DNA of 64,000 nt, from positions 1 to 64,000 of the forward strand of contig NZ_CP047935.1 in the NCBI RefSeq assembly GCF_014279995.1. The letters are read 5' to 3'. A program made the position numbers and the translations under genes. The notes beneath the pieces are model-generated. The model saw only the letters and a program-made list of their open reading frames with translations, did no database searches and was not told the DNA's origin. The stretch comes from Synechococcus sp. BIOS-E4-1. GTDB taxonomy: Bacteria; Cyanobacteriota; Cyanobacteriia; PCC-6307; Cyanobiaceae. This document shows positions 20,840 to 30,966 of the stretch, piece after piece. Within the stretch, counting starts at the first letter, position 1. Each line of letters opens with the position of its first letter.

Positions 20840-22110
20840 ATCTGATCAAACACACTGAACATCGGCAGATACATCGCCAGCAGGATTGAGCCAACAATGC
20901 CTCCCACCACCACGATCATTGCCGGTTCCAGCATTGATGTGAGTGCCTTAACGGATGTGGCCACCTCGTCTTCGTAGAAGTCGGCCACCTTGCTAAGCAT
21001 CCGGTCCATTTCGCCGGTCTCCTCGCCGATCGAGAGCATGCTCAGGGCCATGTCCGGCAGAACCTTCTGCCGCGTCAGTGCCGCGCTCAGCAGAACGCCT
21101 TCCTGAACCATTGCTCTGGAGTCGAGGATGGCATCGGAAATAATCGAATTTCCCGCTGTTTCACTGGAGATTTCCAGTGACATCAGGATCGGAACCCCGG
21201 CTTTGGTCAGTGAGCTGAAGATCCGGCAGAACTGGGCGGTTGCGGTTTTCATGATCAGATCACCGAACAGCGGCAGTTTCAGCGTCAAGCGATCCACAAC
21301 TCGTCGGCCTTTATCAGTCGCGTAGTAGCGGCTGAACAACCAGACAGCCACAAGCAGCCCACCGGCGAAGACGAGGGACGCTGAAGAACGCAGAAGCTTG
21401 CTCAGATCCACCATCAGCTGGGTGAACAGAGGCAGCTCTGCGCCCAGATCTTCAAAGATGTCTGCGAAGGTCGGGATCAGAAAAATGGTCATGCCCAGGA
21501 ACACCAGGATTGCGATCACCAGCACTGCCACGGGGTAGCCCAATGCACCTTTGATCTGGTTCTGCAGACGCGCGTTGTCCTCCAGAAGTTTGGACAGCCG
21601 TTTCAGGGATTCATCGAGTACTCCGCCAGCTTCTCCGGCCTCCACCATGGCCACCGTCAGTTGATCGAACACCTTCGGCCACTGGCGCATAGCTGCTCCC
21701 ATGGCTGTTCCCTGGTTGACCTCCATGCCAACAGCGGTGAGCGCTTTCTTGAACATCGGTAGCTTCTGCTGCGTGGCCATCAGATCGAGACTGCGCACGA
21801 TCGGCACCCCTGCATCCACGAGCGCCGCAAGCTTGCTGGCCCAGACCGCTTTCTCCTTCACTCCAGGGGGTTTCTGGAAGGCCTCTCCCAGATCAATGGA
21901 GAGAAAGCTCCCGCCGGATGTCCCGTCGGCTTTGGCAGCAGTACCTTTTTTTCTGTTTCGTCCGGAACCGGTTTTGCTGGTACGCAACTCGGTGGCTTTG
22001 ATGCCCCTTCGTCTCAACTGACGTTTCGCAGTGGTCACATCGTTGGCTTGGACCGTCATGGTCCGCTCCTGACCGGTCGCTGTGGTGTAGGTGGCAGTGA
22101 AGGTGGCCAT
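20833..22110 (-). CDS. pilC: Type IV pilus inner-membrane platform protein PilC
   Basis: PilC is the membrane platform that couples the pilus motors to pilin assembly. The 425-residue product has the two GspF domains: residues about 88-210 with LVDAGVPIVRSLDLMATQQ, and about 290-420 with LTKAGVPILMSLEISSETAGN. Three long hydrophobic helices are present, one at the extreme C-terminus. It is the last gene of a minus-strand pilB-pilT-pilC cluster. Confidence 0.93.
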   Translation of the reverse strand: MATFTATYTTATGQERTMTVQANDVTTAKRQLRRRGIKATELRTSKTGSGRNRKKGTAAKADGTSGGSFLSIDLGEAFQKPPGVKEKAVWASKLAALVDAGVPIVRSLDLMATQQKLPMFKKALTAVGMEVNQGTAMGAAMRQWPKVFDQLTVAMVEAGEAGGVLDESLKRLSKLLEDNARLQNQIKGALGYPVAVLVIAILVFLGMTIFLIPTFADIFEDLGAELPLFTQLMVDLSKLLRSSASLVFAGGLLVAVWLFSRYYATDKGRRVVDRLTLKLPLFGDLIMKTATAQFCRIFSSLTKAGVPILMSLEISSETAGNSIISDAILDSRAMVQEGVLLSAALTRQKVLPDMALSMLSIGEETGEMDRMLSKVADFYEDEVATSVKALTSMLEPAMIVVVGGIVGSILLAMYLPMFSVFDQIQ

Positions 22111-22126
22111 GGCGTTGCTCTTACCT

Positions 22127-23200
22127 TCAGCTGCTCACAAGTCGTTCCAGCTCTGAGGGCTTGCTGGCTTTAGCCAGTGCTTCCCGCAGATTGATATCGC
22201 CATCTGTCACAAGATCTGCCAATGCTTTCTCCAGGGTCTGCATGCCCAGTTCACCGCCGGTCTGAATCTGTGAGTAGAGCTGGGCGGTCTTGCCTTCGCG
22301 AATCAGGTTGGCGATGGCCGGTGTGTTGATCATGATTTCCTGAGCCATCACCCGGCCGAACTGGCCAGGCTCGGGATTGCTGCGACGGCAGAGCGTCTGG
22401 GAGAAGACCGCCACCAGACTTCCGGACAGTTGCACGCGGATCTGGGTCTGCTGTACGGGCGGGAACACATCCACCATGCGGTCCACTGTCTGCGCTGCGG
22501 AACTGGTGTGCAGAGTTCCGAACACCAGGTGACCTGTCTCTGCTGCGCTGATCGCCAGTTGAATCGTCTCCAGGTCGCGCATCTCACCCACCAGGATCAC
22601 GTCCGGGTCTTCTCGCAGTGCTGCCCTGAGCGCATTGCCAAAGCTGCGGGTGTCTTCATTGAGCTGGCGCTGGTGGACGAGACTTTGGTCGCTTTTGTAG
22701 ACGAACTCGATCGGGTCCTCAATCGTGAGGATGTGCTCGGCGCGGGTGTGATTGATGTGGTCCAGAAGAGCCGCCAGGGTGGTGGTTTTGCCTGAGCCAG
22801 TGGGTCCGGTGACCAGCACCAGCCCCCGTGGTCGCTTGCTGGTTTCGACCACCACCGGTGGCAGGTTCAGCATCTCGATGCTTGGGATGGAACTGCCCAG
22901 TGCCCGCAGACAGGCCGCGTAGCTGCCTTTCTGGCGATAGACGTTCACCCTGAAGCGGGCCACTCCCTTCAGGCCGTAGGCGCAGTCGAGTTCCCATGTC
23001 TGCTCCAACGTCTTGCGCTGGCTGTTGTTGAGCATTGAGAAGATCAACCGGTTGCAGCTCTCTTCGGGCAGAGCTTCATCACGCATCGCTCGCAGTTGAC
23101 CGCTGAAGCGTCCGTAGGGGGGCTGGCCGCTGGCGATGTGCAGATCACTGCCTCCGCCTTTGACCAGCTCTTCCATCAGGTCTTCAATCATCAGCTCCAT
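22127..23200 (-). CDS. pilT: Pilus retraction ATPase PilT
   Basis: PilT is the hexameric ATPase that powers pilus retraction and twitching motility. The 357-residue product has Walker A at residues 132-140 (GPTGSGKTT), the Asp box with DPIEFVY, VILVGEMRDLETI (Walker B region) and the His box GHLVFGTLHTSSA. The C-terminal AIRNLIRE-type motif appears as AIANLIREGKTAQLYS. It is 10 bp from pilB and 16 bp from pilC, consistent with one operon. Confidence 0.94.
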   Translation of the reverse strand: MELMIEDLMEELVKGGGSDLHIASGQPPYGRFSGQLRAMRDEALPEESCNRLIFSMLNNSQRKTLEQTWELDCAYGLKGVARFRVNVYRQKGSYAACLRALGSSIPSIEMLNLPPVVVETSKRPRGLVLVTGPTGSGKTTTLAALLDHINHTRAEHILTIEDPIEFVYKSDQSLVHQRQLNEDTRSFGNALRAALREDPDVILVGEMRDLETIQLAISAAETGHLVFGTLHTSSAAQTVDRMVDVFPPVQQTQIRVQLSGSLVAVFSQTLCRRSNPEPGQFGRVMAQEIMINTPAIANLIREGKTAQLYSQIQTGGELGMQTLEKALADLVTDGDINLREALAKASKPSELERLVSS

Positions 23201-23210
23201 CGCTCGCTCC

Positions 23211-24947
23211 TCAGTGACGTGGGGTCAGGCAGTACGGACATTCCAGCCAACCTTCCTGGAGTCCGCCACCACAGCTGCTGCAGGTGAGTGTGCTCAGGGC
23301 TCTGGCCCGTCGCTCCGATTCCAGGCCGGAATCGGTGAGCACCATGCGGCCCACTTCCTCCAGGGTCGTGTGTCCTTCTCTCACCAGATCGAGGCTGTAG
23401 CCCAGCAGGGTTTTCATGCCTCCCTCAAGGGCCAGCTGGCGCACCATGTCAGTGGTGGCACCTTTGGCCACGGTGGTCGCCAGCTCCTCGTTCATACGCA
23501 GCACTTCGTAGACCCCCACTCGCCCTTTGTAACCACTGCCCTGACACTGGGGGCAGGGATTGGCCTCGCCTTCATGGTGGTTGGCTCTAAAGAAACTGAC
23601 GTTTGCCTCACTGCTTGCCATCAGCCCGAAGCGACCGAGCTCCTCTGGATCTGGCCGGTAGGCGATTCGGCACATGGAGCAGACCCGCCGAAGCAAACGC
23701 TGGGACACGATCCCGATCAGTGAGGCGCTGACCATGAACGGCTCCACGCCCATCTCACCAAGGCGGGCGATGGCGCTGGGAGCATCGTTGCAGTGGAGGG
23801 TGGTCAGCACCAGGTGACCGGTGAGTGCCGCTTCGATGGCTGTTTTCGCCGTTTCCAGATCGCGCGTTTCACCCACCAGCAGCACGTCCGGGTCCTGACG
23901 CATGAAGGCCCTCAGTGCCTGGCTGAAGTCAAAGCCTTTTTCCCGGTTCACCTGACACTGGGTGATCCCCGGCAGGGCGTATTCGATCGGATCCTCCACC
24001 GTGGAGATATTGATGCCCGGTTCGTTGCGTTCCGCCAGCAGGGAGTACAGCGTTGTGGATTTCCCTGATCCGGTCGGTCCTGTGACCAGGATCATTCCGA
24101 AGGGCTTGGACCCCAGGGTGCGCACCAGCGTCAGAGCTTCCGGATTGGAAATCAGCTTGTCGAGCCCCAGCTGCGTGGCGGAGCTGTCCAGAAGCCGCAG
24201 AACGATTTTCTCCCCGTAGCGGCTCGGCAGACTGTTGACCCGGAAATCCACGGTCCGGTTCTGGAAGCGGCGTCGGATGCGGCCGTCCTGGGGGAGCCTG
24301 CGTTCGGCGATGTCCAGCTCCGCCATGATCTTGAATCTGGAGGTCACGGCAGGCACCAGCCGGCTCGGAAGCGGTTCGATCTGTCTCTGCAGCACGCCGT
24401 CCTGACGAAAGCGCAGTTGGAGGCCGGCCTGCTGAGGTTCCACATGGATGTCGCTGGCACCCAGTTCAAGGGCCTGCATCAGGATGCGATCCACCAGATC
24501 GATCACCGGTGAGCGTTCTGCATCGTTGAGCCCGGATTCAAGATCGACCGGTTTCGAGGAGTCGGCATCATCCTCATTTGGATCGGCTTCCAGCACCCCG
24601 TCGACGCTGAAATCTTTGAGGTAGGAGGTGGCGGTCTCCGCCACGGTTTCGGTTTTTGAATTTTCCGGATCCGTGGGCTGGCTGTTGGTCGCCACTTCAG
24701 CGTTGGATTGCTGCGACTTTTCCGTGATTGCCGGTTCCTGGTAGGGCGCAGCAGCTTCCTCGCTGACAGTGGGTTTCCTGCTGAGCAGCTCCGTCAGGCT
24801 CTCTGCAAGCGCGGCATGACGAATGGGATCAAATCCCATGGTCTCCAGTTCTTCGAGCAGAACCGGTTCATCAGCGATGCCAAGATTGCCTGGAAGGGTC
24901 CTCTGAAGGAGCAATTCCAGTTCCAGAGGCCGGCTTTTGTCGCTCAC
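23211..24947 (-). CDS. pilB: Pilus extension ATPase PilB with extra C-terminal zinc ribbon
   Basis: PilB powers pilus extension. The 578-residue product has an N-terminal MshEN-like region, an acidic linker (about 60-145), Walker A at residues 290-298 (GPTGSGKST), [13 protein letters not shown] and [13 protein letters not shown]. The usual zinc tetracysteine is seen in RVCSMC and PCPQCQGSG. Unusually, a second zinc ribbon lies at the C-terminus (C556, C559, C570, C573). The start is GTG (24947). It is divergent from grpE across about 95 bp. Confidence 0.93.
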   Translation of the reverse strand: MSDKSRPLELELLLQRTLPGNLGIADEPVLLEELETMGFDPIRHAALAESLTELLSRKPTVSEEAAAPYQEPAITEKSQQSNAEVATNSQPTDPENSKTETVAETATSYLKDFSVDGVLEADPNEDDADSSKPVDLESGLNDAERSPVIDLVDRILMQALELGASDIHVEPQQAGLQLRFRQDGVLQRQIEPLPSRLVPAVTSRFKIMAELDIAERRLPQDGRIRRRFQNRTVDFRVNSLPSRYGEKIVLRLLDSSATQLGLDKLISNPEALTLVRTLGSKPFGMILVTGPTGSGKSTTLYSLLAERNEPGINISTVEDPIEYALPGITQCQVNREKGFDFSQALRAFMRQDPDVLLVGETRDLETAKTAIEAALTGHLVLTTLHCNDAPSAIARLGEMGVEPFMVSASLIGIVSQRLLRRVCSMCRIAYRPDPEELGRFGLMASSEANVSFFRANHHEGEANPCPQCQGSGYKGRVGVYEVLRMNEELATTVAKGATTDMVRQLALEGGMKTLLGYSLDLVREGHTTLEEVGRMVLTDSGLESERRARALSTLTCSSCGGGLQEGWLECPYCLTPRH

Positions 24948-25042
24948 GGATCAAATTCGCAGAAAGGTGCGGGCTTCCCCCGCTTGTGGGAGGACTGCCT
25001 CACCTATCAACATGTCTAGACGTGAATTCGCAACCGGTCAGC

Positions 25043-25780
25043 ATGAGTGGCGATGCTTCCACCCCAGCGCAGGATCCGTCATCGGCTGGTTCCGACGGCC
25101 AGCAACCTGCAGTGAATCCAACCGAAACTTTGGACACGACACCAGCCGTGGATGAGGCATCGTCTGCTGAAGGCGCAGCCGCATCGGAGTCAGCTTCCCA
25201 GTCCGTGGACAACGAGGCCCGTCTTGAGCAGCTCGAGAAGGAACACTCCGCTCTGAGAGAGGAGCATGAGGTGTTGCGCGGTCAGTACGTTCGCATCGCT
25301 GCCGACTTCGACAACTTTCGCAAGCGTCAGAGTCGTGACCAGGACGATCTCAAGCTTCAGCTCATCTGCAGCACTCTCAGTGAAATCCTTCCCGTCGTGG
25401 ATAATTTCGAGCGTGCTCGTCAGCAGCTCGATCCTCAGACGGAGGAAGCCCAGGGGCTCCACCGCAGCTACCAGGGGCTCTATAAACAGCTGGTTGAGGT
25501 GCTCAAACAGCTGGGTGTTGCTCCGATGCGAGTGGTCGGCCAGGAGTTTGATCCAACCCTGCACGAGGCCGTGCTGCGTGAGCCCAGTGAGGAGCATCCA
25601 GAAGACGTGGTGATTGAGGAGCTGCAGCGCGGCTATCACCTCGACGGCCGCGTCCTGCGTCACGCCATGGTCAAGGTGTCAATGGGGCCTGGCCCGCAAC
25701 AGGCTGCCGGCAGCGAGACGTCCACCTCTGATGCCGAGGTCGCGTCTGAAGGGGAGGCTTCGGGAGATGCCAACAGTTGA
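25043..25780 (+). CDS. grpE: Nucleotide exchange factor GrpE
   Basis: GrpE releases ADP from DnaK. The 245-residue product has an acidic disordered N-terminus (1-65), a coiled coil (about 70-110) and the GrpE signature [14 protein letters not shown]. The C-terminal beta domain contains [17 protein letters not shown] and [16 protein letters not shown]. An in-frame GTG at 25022 is an alternative start. It is followed by dnaJ after 42 bp, a classic chaperone pair. I saw no CIRCE operator upstream. Confidence 0.94.
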   Translation: MSGDASTPAQDPSSAGSDGQQPAVNPTETLDTTPAVDEASSAEGAAASESASQSVDNEARLEQLEKEHSALREEHEVLRGQYVRIAADFDNFRKRQSRDQDDLKLQLICSTLSEILPVVDNFERARQQLDPQTEEAQGLHRSYQGLYKQLVEVLKQLGVAPMRVVGQEFDPTLHEAVLREPSEEHPEDVVIEELQRGYHLDGRVLRHAMVKVSMGPGPQQAAGSETSTSDAEVASEGEASGDANS

Positions 25781-25822
25781 TCAGACATCTGCTTTTACTG
25801 TGATCTTCGGGACGTCCAGCTG

Positions 25823-26953
25823 ATGGCCGATTATTACGAGCTGCTCGGTGTCAGCAGGGATGCCGATGCCGACACCCTCAAACGGGCCTATCGGCGATTG
25901 GCTCGCCAGTACCACCCCGACATCAACAAGGATCCGGGCGCAGAGGATCGCTTCAAGGAGATCGGTCGCGCCTACGAGGTGCTCAGCGATCCCCAGACCC
26001 GAGGCCGCTACGACCAATTCGGTGAGGCTGGGCTCGGGGGTGCTGCTGGCATGCCCGACATGGGCGACATGGGTGGTTTCGCTGATATTTTTGAAACCTT
26101 CTTCAGTGGGTTCGGTGGGGCCGCCGGTGGTGGTCGTCAGCAACGTCGCCGTGGCCCTCAGCAAGGGGATGACCTTCGTTATGACCTCACGATCGACTTC
26201 GAGCAGGGGGTGTTCGGACAGGAGCGGGAGATTCGTGTTCCTCATCTGGAGACCTGCAGCACCTGCTCCGGCAGTGGTGCCAAGAGCGGCAGTGGTCCCA
26301 CCACCTGCTCCACCTGTGGTGGAGTCGGCCAGGTGCGCCGGGCAACCCGGACCCCTTTCGGCAGTTTCACCCAGGTGGCTGAATGTCCCAGCTGCAATGG
26401 CAGTGGTCAGGTGATTGCTGATCCTTGCAATGCCTGCGGCGGTCAGGGCGTGACTCAGGTGCGCAAGAAGCTGCGCATCAACATTCCAGCCGGTGTTGAC
26501 ACCGGTACCCGTCTGAGGGTGACCGGTGAGGGCAATGCCGGTCTTCGCGGAGGTCCCTCTGGCGACTTGTACGTGTTCCTGACTGTCAAACCACACCCCT
26601 CCTTGCAGAGGGACGGATTGACGGTCCACTCTGAGGTGAAGGTCAGCTACCTCCAGGCGATCCTTGGAGACACCATCGAGGTGGACACCGTGGATGGTCC
26701 AACCAGCCTTGAGATTCCTGCTGGGACTCAACCCAATGCTGTTCTGACTCTGGAAAACAAAGGCATTCCCAAGCTGGGTAATCCTGTGGCCCGCGGCAAT
26801 CAGCGCATCACGGTCAATGTGAAGCTCCCCACCCGTCTCAATCATGAAGAAAGGGGACTGCTTGAGGAGCTTGCCGGTCATCACTCCGCCAGGGGAGAGC
26901 AGCATCACCACCACAAGAGCGGTCTGTTTGCACGTCTGTTCGGACAGCGTTGA
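25823..26953 (+). CDS. dnaJ: Chaperone DnaJ
   Basis: DnaJ is the Hsp40 co-chaperone that delivers clients to DnaK. The 376-residue product has a J domain with HPD at residues 31-33, a G/F-rich region with Met-Gly-Asp repeats, and four zinc-binding CxxCxGxG repeats ([32 protein letters not shown]). Two beta-domains follow. The C-terminus ends with a short His-rich tail (EQHHHHKSG). A TusA-like gene begins 2 bp after its stop. Confidence 0.96.
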   Translation: MADYYELLGVSRDADADTLKRAYRRLARQYHPDINKDPGAEDRFKEIGRAYEVLSDPQTRGRYDQFGEAGLGGAAGMPDMGDMGGFADIFETFFSGFGGAAGGGRQQRRRGPQQGDDLRYDLTIDFEQGVFGQEREIRVPHLETCSTCSGSGAKSGSGPTTCSTCGGVGQVRRATRTPFGSFTQVAECPSCNGSGQVIADPCNACGGQGVTQVRKKLRINIPAGVDTGTRLRVTGEGNAGLRGGPSGDLYVFLTVKPHPSLQRDGLTVHSEVKVSYLQAILGDTIEVDTVDGPTSLEIPAGTQPNAVLTLENKGIPKLGNPVARGNQRITVNVKLPTRLNHEERGLLEELAGHHSARGEQHHHHKSGLFARLFGQR

Positions 26954-26955
26954 CC

Positions 26956-27198
26956 ATGACGGAACGTCTCCCCGATCGTCAGCTCGATCTCTGTGGGACG
27001 CCATGTCCGCTCAATTTCATTCGCTGTCGGCTCACGCTTGAGAGCATGACCTCCGGTCAGTGCCTTCAGGTGGATCTTGATCCTGGTGAACCTGAAGAGA
27101 TGGTGGTTCCGGGACTGCGTCGTGATGGCCATCAGGTCCATGTGGAGCGCCTCTCCGATGCTCAGGTGCGGCTGAAGGTGATCTGTGCCGGTGATTAG
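26956..27198 (+). CDS. TusA/SirA-like sulfurtransferase-family small protein
   Basis: The 80-residue product fits the TusA fold. The active-site segment is LCGTPCPLNFIRCRL, which has the conserved cysteine of CPxP but reads CPLN rather than CPxP. VDLDPGEPEEMVV and a C-terminal beta strand complete the pattern. TusA relays sulfur for tRNA thiolation or cofactors, but many cyanobacterial members have no assigned role. The gene sits between dnaJ and rsgA in a tight run and overlaps rsgA by 14 bp; the ATG at 26956 is preferred over a TTG at 26950. Confidence 0.85.
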   Translation: MTERLPDRQLDLCGTPCPLNFIRCRLTLESMTSGQCLQVDLDPGEPEEMVVPGLRRDGHQVHVERLSDAQVRLKVICAGD

Positions 27199-28099
27199 CC
27201 ATCAACTGCATCCGGGCATGGTTGTTGCACTTCAGGCCAACTACCTCGAGGTGGAGCTTGAGGCCCCGCCTGTCGATGTTCCTCCCCGTCTTCTCTGCAC
27301 ACGTCGCACCCGACTCAACCATCGTGGTGCAGCGGTCCATGTGGGTGATCGTGTACGGGTGGAAGCCATTGATTGTGATCACGCCAGGGCCGTGGTTGCC
27401 GATGTGGAACCTCGGAGCAGTTTTCTGGTTCGTCCTCCCGTGGCCAACGCCTCCTGCATCCTGGTGGCGGTTGCCGTTGAGCAACCTGCTCTTGATGCCG
27501 ATCAGGTCAGCAGGTTTCTGCTCACGGCTGAGAAGACCGGATTGCAGGTTCTGCTGGTGCTGACCAAGTGCGATCTGCTGGATGCCGATGCTCTGTCACA
27601 ACTACGCCAACGTCTGCAGGGATGGGGCTATGAACCGATTCTTGTTTCCACGCGTTCTGGCATGGGGCTTGAGGAGCTGCGCGCGCACCTGGCGACCGTT
27701 CCGATCTCTGTGCTTTGCGGCCCCTCGGGGGTGGGAAAGAGTTCGTTGCTGAATGGTCTCCTGCCAGGACTGGCGTTACGGGTGGGTGAGGTGTCAGGTC
27801 GCCTGCAGAGGGGGCGTCACACCACGCGTCATGTGGAATTGCATGCGTTCTCCCCTGGCTCCAGGGTTGCCGACACTCCGGGGTTCAACCGCCCGGAGTT
27901 ACCGGATGATGTCTCCAATCTGGAGGTGCTGTTCCCAGAGCTGCGTGTCCAGCTTGACCAACATCCCTGCCGTTTCCGTGACTGCCTGCACCGCGATGAA
28001 CCGGGCTGTGGTGTGACCCGCGACTGGGAGCGTTATCCCAAGTATCGCAAAGCTGTGGAGGAGCTTCTTGAGATCAGCCGCCCATTCCGGGCAGGTTGA
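27185..28099 (+). CDS. rsgA: Ribosome small subunit-dependent GTPase RsgA
   Basis: RsgA helps mature the 30S subunit. The 304-residue product has an OB-fold N-terminus, then a circularly permuted GTPase with G4 first (TKCD at 127-130, where NKxD is usual), P-loop GPSGVGKSS at 179-187, and DTPGF. The C-terminal zinc site is C262, C267, H269, C275. The start is GTG at 27185 (27191 is also possible). Its 3' end overlaps the convergent YbaB gene by 26 bp. Confidence 0.94.
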   Translation: MPVISHQLHPGMVVALQANYLEVELEAPPVDVPPRLLCTRRTRLNHRGAAVHVGDRVRVEAIDCDHARAVVADVEPRSSFLVRPPVANASCILVAVAVEQPALDADQVSRFLLTAEKTGLQVLLVLTKCDLLDADALSQLRQRLQGWGYEPILVSTRSGMGLEELRAHLATVPISVLCGPSGVGKSSLLNGLLPGLALRVGEVSGRLQRGRHTTRHVELHAFSPGSRVADTPGFNRPELPDDVSNLEVLFPELRVQLDQHPCRFRDCLHRDEPGCGVTRDWERYPKYRKAVEELLEISRPFRAG

Positions 28100-28415
28100 G
28101 GTCGAGGCCGCCGGTGAGTTCCTGCATCCGCTCCTTCATGGTGCCAGTTGAGCGTTCGTAGGCCGATTGAAGCGCTGCGAGTGTGGCGGCTTCAGCAGCT
28201 TCCTGCCCTTCACTAAGCAGACTGGGATCCAATTTCACACGCAGTGGCTGCTGGTTGCCGGAGAGCCAGATGCAGGCTCGTCCGTCTTCGCTGCTGCCTT
28301 CGATCTCCATGGCATCGAGCTCTTCCTGCAGTTTCTGAGCGTCTTGCTGGATCTGCTGTGCCTTGCGGAAGGCTTCGGTGAGCTGTCCAAAATTGGGAAG
28401 TCCGAACCCGGCCAT
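28074..28415 (-). CDS. YbaB/EbfC family nucleoid-associated protein
   Basis: The 113-residue product has the YbaB pattern: an N-terminal helix with [18 protein letters not shown], a central beta hairpin, and a C-terminal helix ending in a Gly/Met-rich tail. YbaB proteins bind DNA as dimers and affect nucleoid organisation. It is the first of three minus-strand genes with murB and murC downstream in the reading sense and it overlaps rsgA 3' to 3'. Confidence 0.88.
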   Translation of the reverse strand: MAGFGLPNFGQLTEAFRKAQQIQQDAQKLQEELDAMEIEGSSEDGRACIWLSGNQQPLRVKLDPSLLSEGQEAAEAATLAALQSAYERSTGTMKERMQELTGGLDLNLPGMGG

Positions 28416-28439
28416 GGCATCGCTGAAGGAACAGAAAGG

Positions 28440-29372
28440 TTAGGCCGCCATCTCGAATCCCAGTCGTTTCACTTCAGGCTGGAGCTGGATGCCGTGGGCA
28501 TCGGCCACCTCCCGTTGCACCAAGCCGATCAGGTTACGGATATCGGCAGCTCGGGCTCCACCGGTGTTGACAATGAAATTGGCATGCACTTCAGAGACCT
28601 GCGCCCCACCGACACGTCGGCCTTTCAGGCCAAGGCCCTCGATCAAACGACCGGCCTTGGCAGGTTCTGGATTGCGAAAGACGCTGCCACAGCTCGGTTG
28701 TTTGTAGGGCTGGGTGCTGGTGCGATGGTTGAGATTTCCGCTGGTGCGTTGTTGCAGCTCGACCGGATCATGACCTGCTTCAAGCTGAAATTCAGCGGCC
28801 ACGACCAGTAACGGCTGGGTTTGAAGAGCACTGTGGCGGTAAGCGAAATCGAGCGATTCCCGCTCAAGCCTCCTGATCCTGAAATCGTTGCCTTCCAGAG
28901 GAACGACATCCACGCTGATCAATCGTTCAGCTGTACAGCCACCCTGAGCACCGGCGTTCATCACAGCGGCTCCGCCCACCGTCCCAGGGATGCCCACGGC
29001 CCATTCAAGCCCCTGCAATCCTTTTCTCGCGGCACGCCTTGCCAGGGTTGGGATCGGTTCACCGGAGCTTGCCCGCACCCTGCCGCTCTGGGCATCCAGA
29101 TCAAGTCCCTGCAACCGTCGCAGGCAGAGCGTGAGTCCTGGAAGCCCTGCATCAGCAATCAGCAGATTGGAGCCTGAACCGATCACGCGGAGGGGTAACC
29201 CTTCATTGGTTGCCCAATGAAGCAGGGTGGGAATCTGCTTGGCCTCATTCGGTTCGGCCAGCCATTGCGCCGGTCCGCCCACTCGCCATGTTGTGTAGTG
29301 GGCCAGGGAAACCCGCTCCTGCAGGATTCCCATGTCCTTCAGGTCTCTCAAGCTGTCAGTGTCGACTGACAT
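28440..29372 (-). CDS. murB: UDP-N-acetylenolpyruvoylglucosamine reductase
   Basis: MurB reduces UDP-GlcNAc-enolpyruvate to UDP-MurNAc for peptidoglycan, using FAD. The 310-residue product carries the FAD-binding [26 protein letters not shown] and [16 protein letters not shown]. The C-terminal substrate motif includes [11 protein letters not shown], the conserved [19 protein letters not shown], and HANFIVN. Its start overlaps the 3' end of murC by 25 bp, so the pair is translationally coupled in all likelihood. Confidence 0.95.
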   Translation of the reverse strand: MSVDTDSLRDLKDMGILQERVSLAHYTTWRVGGPAQWLAEPNEAKQIPTLLHWATNEGLPLRVIGSGSNLLIADAGLPGLTLCLRRLQGLDLDAQSGRVRASSGEPIPTLARRAARKGLQGLEWAVGIPGTVGGAAVMNAGAQGGCTAERLISVDVVPLEGNDFRIRRLERESLDFAYRHSALQTQPLLVVAAEFQLEAGHDPVELQQRTSGNLNHRTSTQPYKQPSCGSVFRNPEPAKAGRLIEGLGLKGRRVGGAQVSEVHANFIVNTGGARAADIRNLIGLVQREVADAHGIQLQPEVKRLGFEMAA

Positions 29373-30835
29373 GACGTCTGCTCCTGAAATGAGTTCGGTG
29401 AAAGCCGCGACCAGAGACTGTTCACATCACCGGCTCCCATCGCCAGAACGAGGTCATCAGCACAGCTGTGTTCCCGAACCAGATCAGCCAGCTCGTCCAT
29501 GGTCTCGGCCACCAGAACCGTCTGATCGGAACTATGTTGCTGAATGCATGACGCCAGGCCTGAGCTGCTGACACCGGGGATGGGGGCTTCACCAGCTGAG
29601 AACACCGGAGCCAAGACAACGATGTCGACGTTGGAGAGCGCCAGCGCGAATTCATTCTGAAATTCCTGCGTGCGGCTGTATCGATGGGGTTGAAACACGG
29701 CCATCAGTCGTTTCGGGCTGCGTGGCAGCGGGCTTCGCCCACTGGACACCATGAGAGTGGCCATCGCCAGGGTCGCAGCCACCTCACTGGGATGATGGGC
29801 GTAGTCGTCCACCACCAGACGTCCCTGCCAGTCGCCGCGATAGTCGAAGCGGCGACCAGGTGTCTTGAGCTCGTTGAGGTGTTTGACCAGACGCTCGAGA
29901 GGGATTCCCTCCAAACGGCAGGCAGCGAGAGCTCCCAGGGCATTGCTCAGGTTGTGAATGCCTGGCAGCGGCAACGTAATTTGACCGACGTACTCGGATT
30001 GTTCATAGAGATCTGCAACCGTGTGGTCGCCCTCGAGGGCTACCGGCAGAGCGGCGAAATCAACGTTGTCGCTGCGTTGCACTGACCACCAGGCATCAGC
30101 TTGGAAGTGTTCGCTCAGGATCGGGTCGTCCTGATTGGCAAGCAGTCGACCGCAACCGGCTGCGAAGCGCCGCATGGTGGTGATCAGATCATCCAGATCC
30201 CTGTAATGGTCAGTGTGATCCAGTTCCAGATTGGTAATCACGCCCAGGGTTGCGTTGAATTTCACCAGGGAGCCGTCGGATTCATCGGCTTCTGCCACCA
30301 GCAGACGGCCTGAACCTGCATGTCCATTGCTTCCGTAGCAGGGAACGATGCCACCGATCACAGCGGTGGGATCTTCTCCAGCACTGTGAAGAAGTGAGGT
30401 AACCACCGTGCTCGTGGTGGTCTTGCCATGACTGCCCGCAACCGCGATTGAAGGCTGTTGATCGATCAGGGCAGCGAGCAGATCGGAGCGGTGCCAGACA
30501 GTCAGTTGCGATTGGCGGGCTGCAGCCAGTTCCGGATTGCTGTCAGGGATGGCGCTGCTGATCACCACCAACGGCGTTGCTACACCTCGTTTTTTCAGTT
30601 CATCAAAGTTCTGTGCCGTCTGGGAGGAGAAAGCAACCATCCCAAGCGACTGCAGCGCTTCCATTGCGGGAGACATCCTGCGGTCGGAGCCACTCACTCT
30701 GTGACCGCGGCTGAGCAGAATTCGAGCCAGGGCAGACATGCCAATTCCGCCCGCACCGATGAAGTGCACTGAGGAAGGGCTGTCAAGCGATCTGCTCAAA
30801 AACAAATGCCATGGACGCGCACCATAAATCAGCAT
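29348..30835 (-). CDS. murC: UDP-N-acetylmuramate-L-alanine ligase
   Basis: MurC adds L-alanine to UDP-MurNAc. The 495-residue product has the Rossmann-like [13 protein letters not shown], the ATP-binding [17 protein letters not shown] and the central LDHTDHY. The C-terminal domain includes [16 protein letters not shown] and [12 protein letters not shown] at 30835 is used; an in-frame TTG at 30883 would add 16 residues without family support. It is divergent from gap2 across about 130 bp and heads murB. Confidence 0.95.
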   Translation of the reverse strand: MLIYGARPWHLFLSRSLDSPSSVHFIGAGGIGMSALARILLSRGHRVSGSDRRMSPAMEALQSLGMVAFSSQTAQNFDELKKRGVATPLVVISSAIPDSNPELAAARQSQLTVWHRSDLLAALIDQQPSIAVAGSHGKTTTSTVVTSLLHSAGEDPTAVIGGIVPCYGSNGHAGSGRLLVAEADESDGSLVKFNATLGVITNLELDHTDHYRDLDDLITTMRRFAAGCGRLLANQDDPILSEHFQADAWWSVQRSDNVDFAALPVALEGDHTVADLYEQSEYVGQITLPLPGIHNLSNALGALAACRLEGIPLERLVKHLNELKTPGRRFDYRGDWQGRLVVDDYAHHPSEVAATLAMATLMVSSGRSPLPRSPKRLMAVFQPHRYSRTQEFQNEFALALSNVDIVVLAPVFSAGEAPIPGVSSSGLASCIQQHSSDQTVLVAETMDELADLVREHSCADDLVLAMGAGDVNSLWSRLSPNSFQEQTSCQSTLTA

Positions 30836-30903
30836 TTCCTGCTGACCACTAATTGGCGCAGACTGTCGCGCTCGCTCCCTCAATCATTCGATGAAGAAGC
30901 TCA

Positions 30904-30933
30904 TTCATTGGAAATTAGCGATTTCTGTATGAT
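30904..30933 (+). promoter_or_regulatory. Candidate promoter of gap2
   Basis: TATGAT (30928-30933) makes a good -10 box, with TTCATT (30904-30909) as a weak -35 at an 18-bp spacer. The start point would fall about 25-30 bp before the gap2 ATG. Judged by eye only. Confidence 0.45.
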
Positions 30934-30966
30934 CAGCGGCCATCCTGCGGATTGTCCGCTTCTGTT

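Noticed and set aside
25781-27004. Minus-strand 407-residue frame opposite dnaJ
   Set aside because: It is antisense to a clearly recognised gene, starts at an arbitrary point and contains no family motif.
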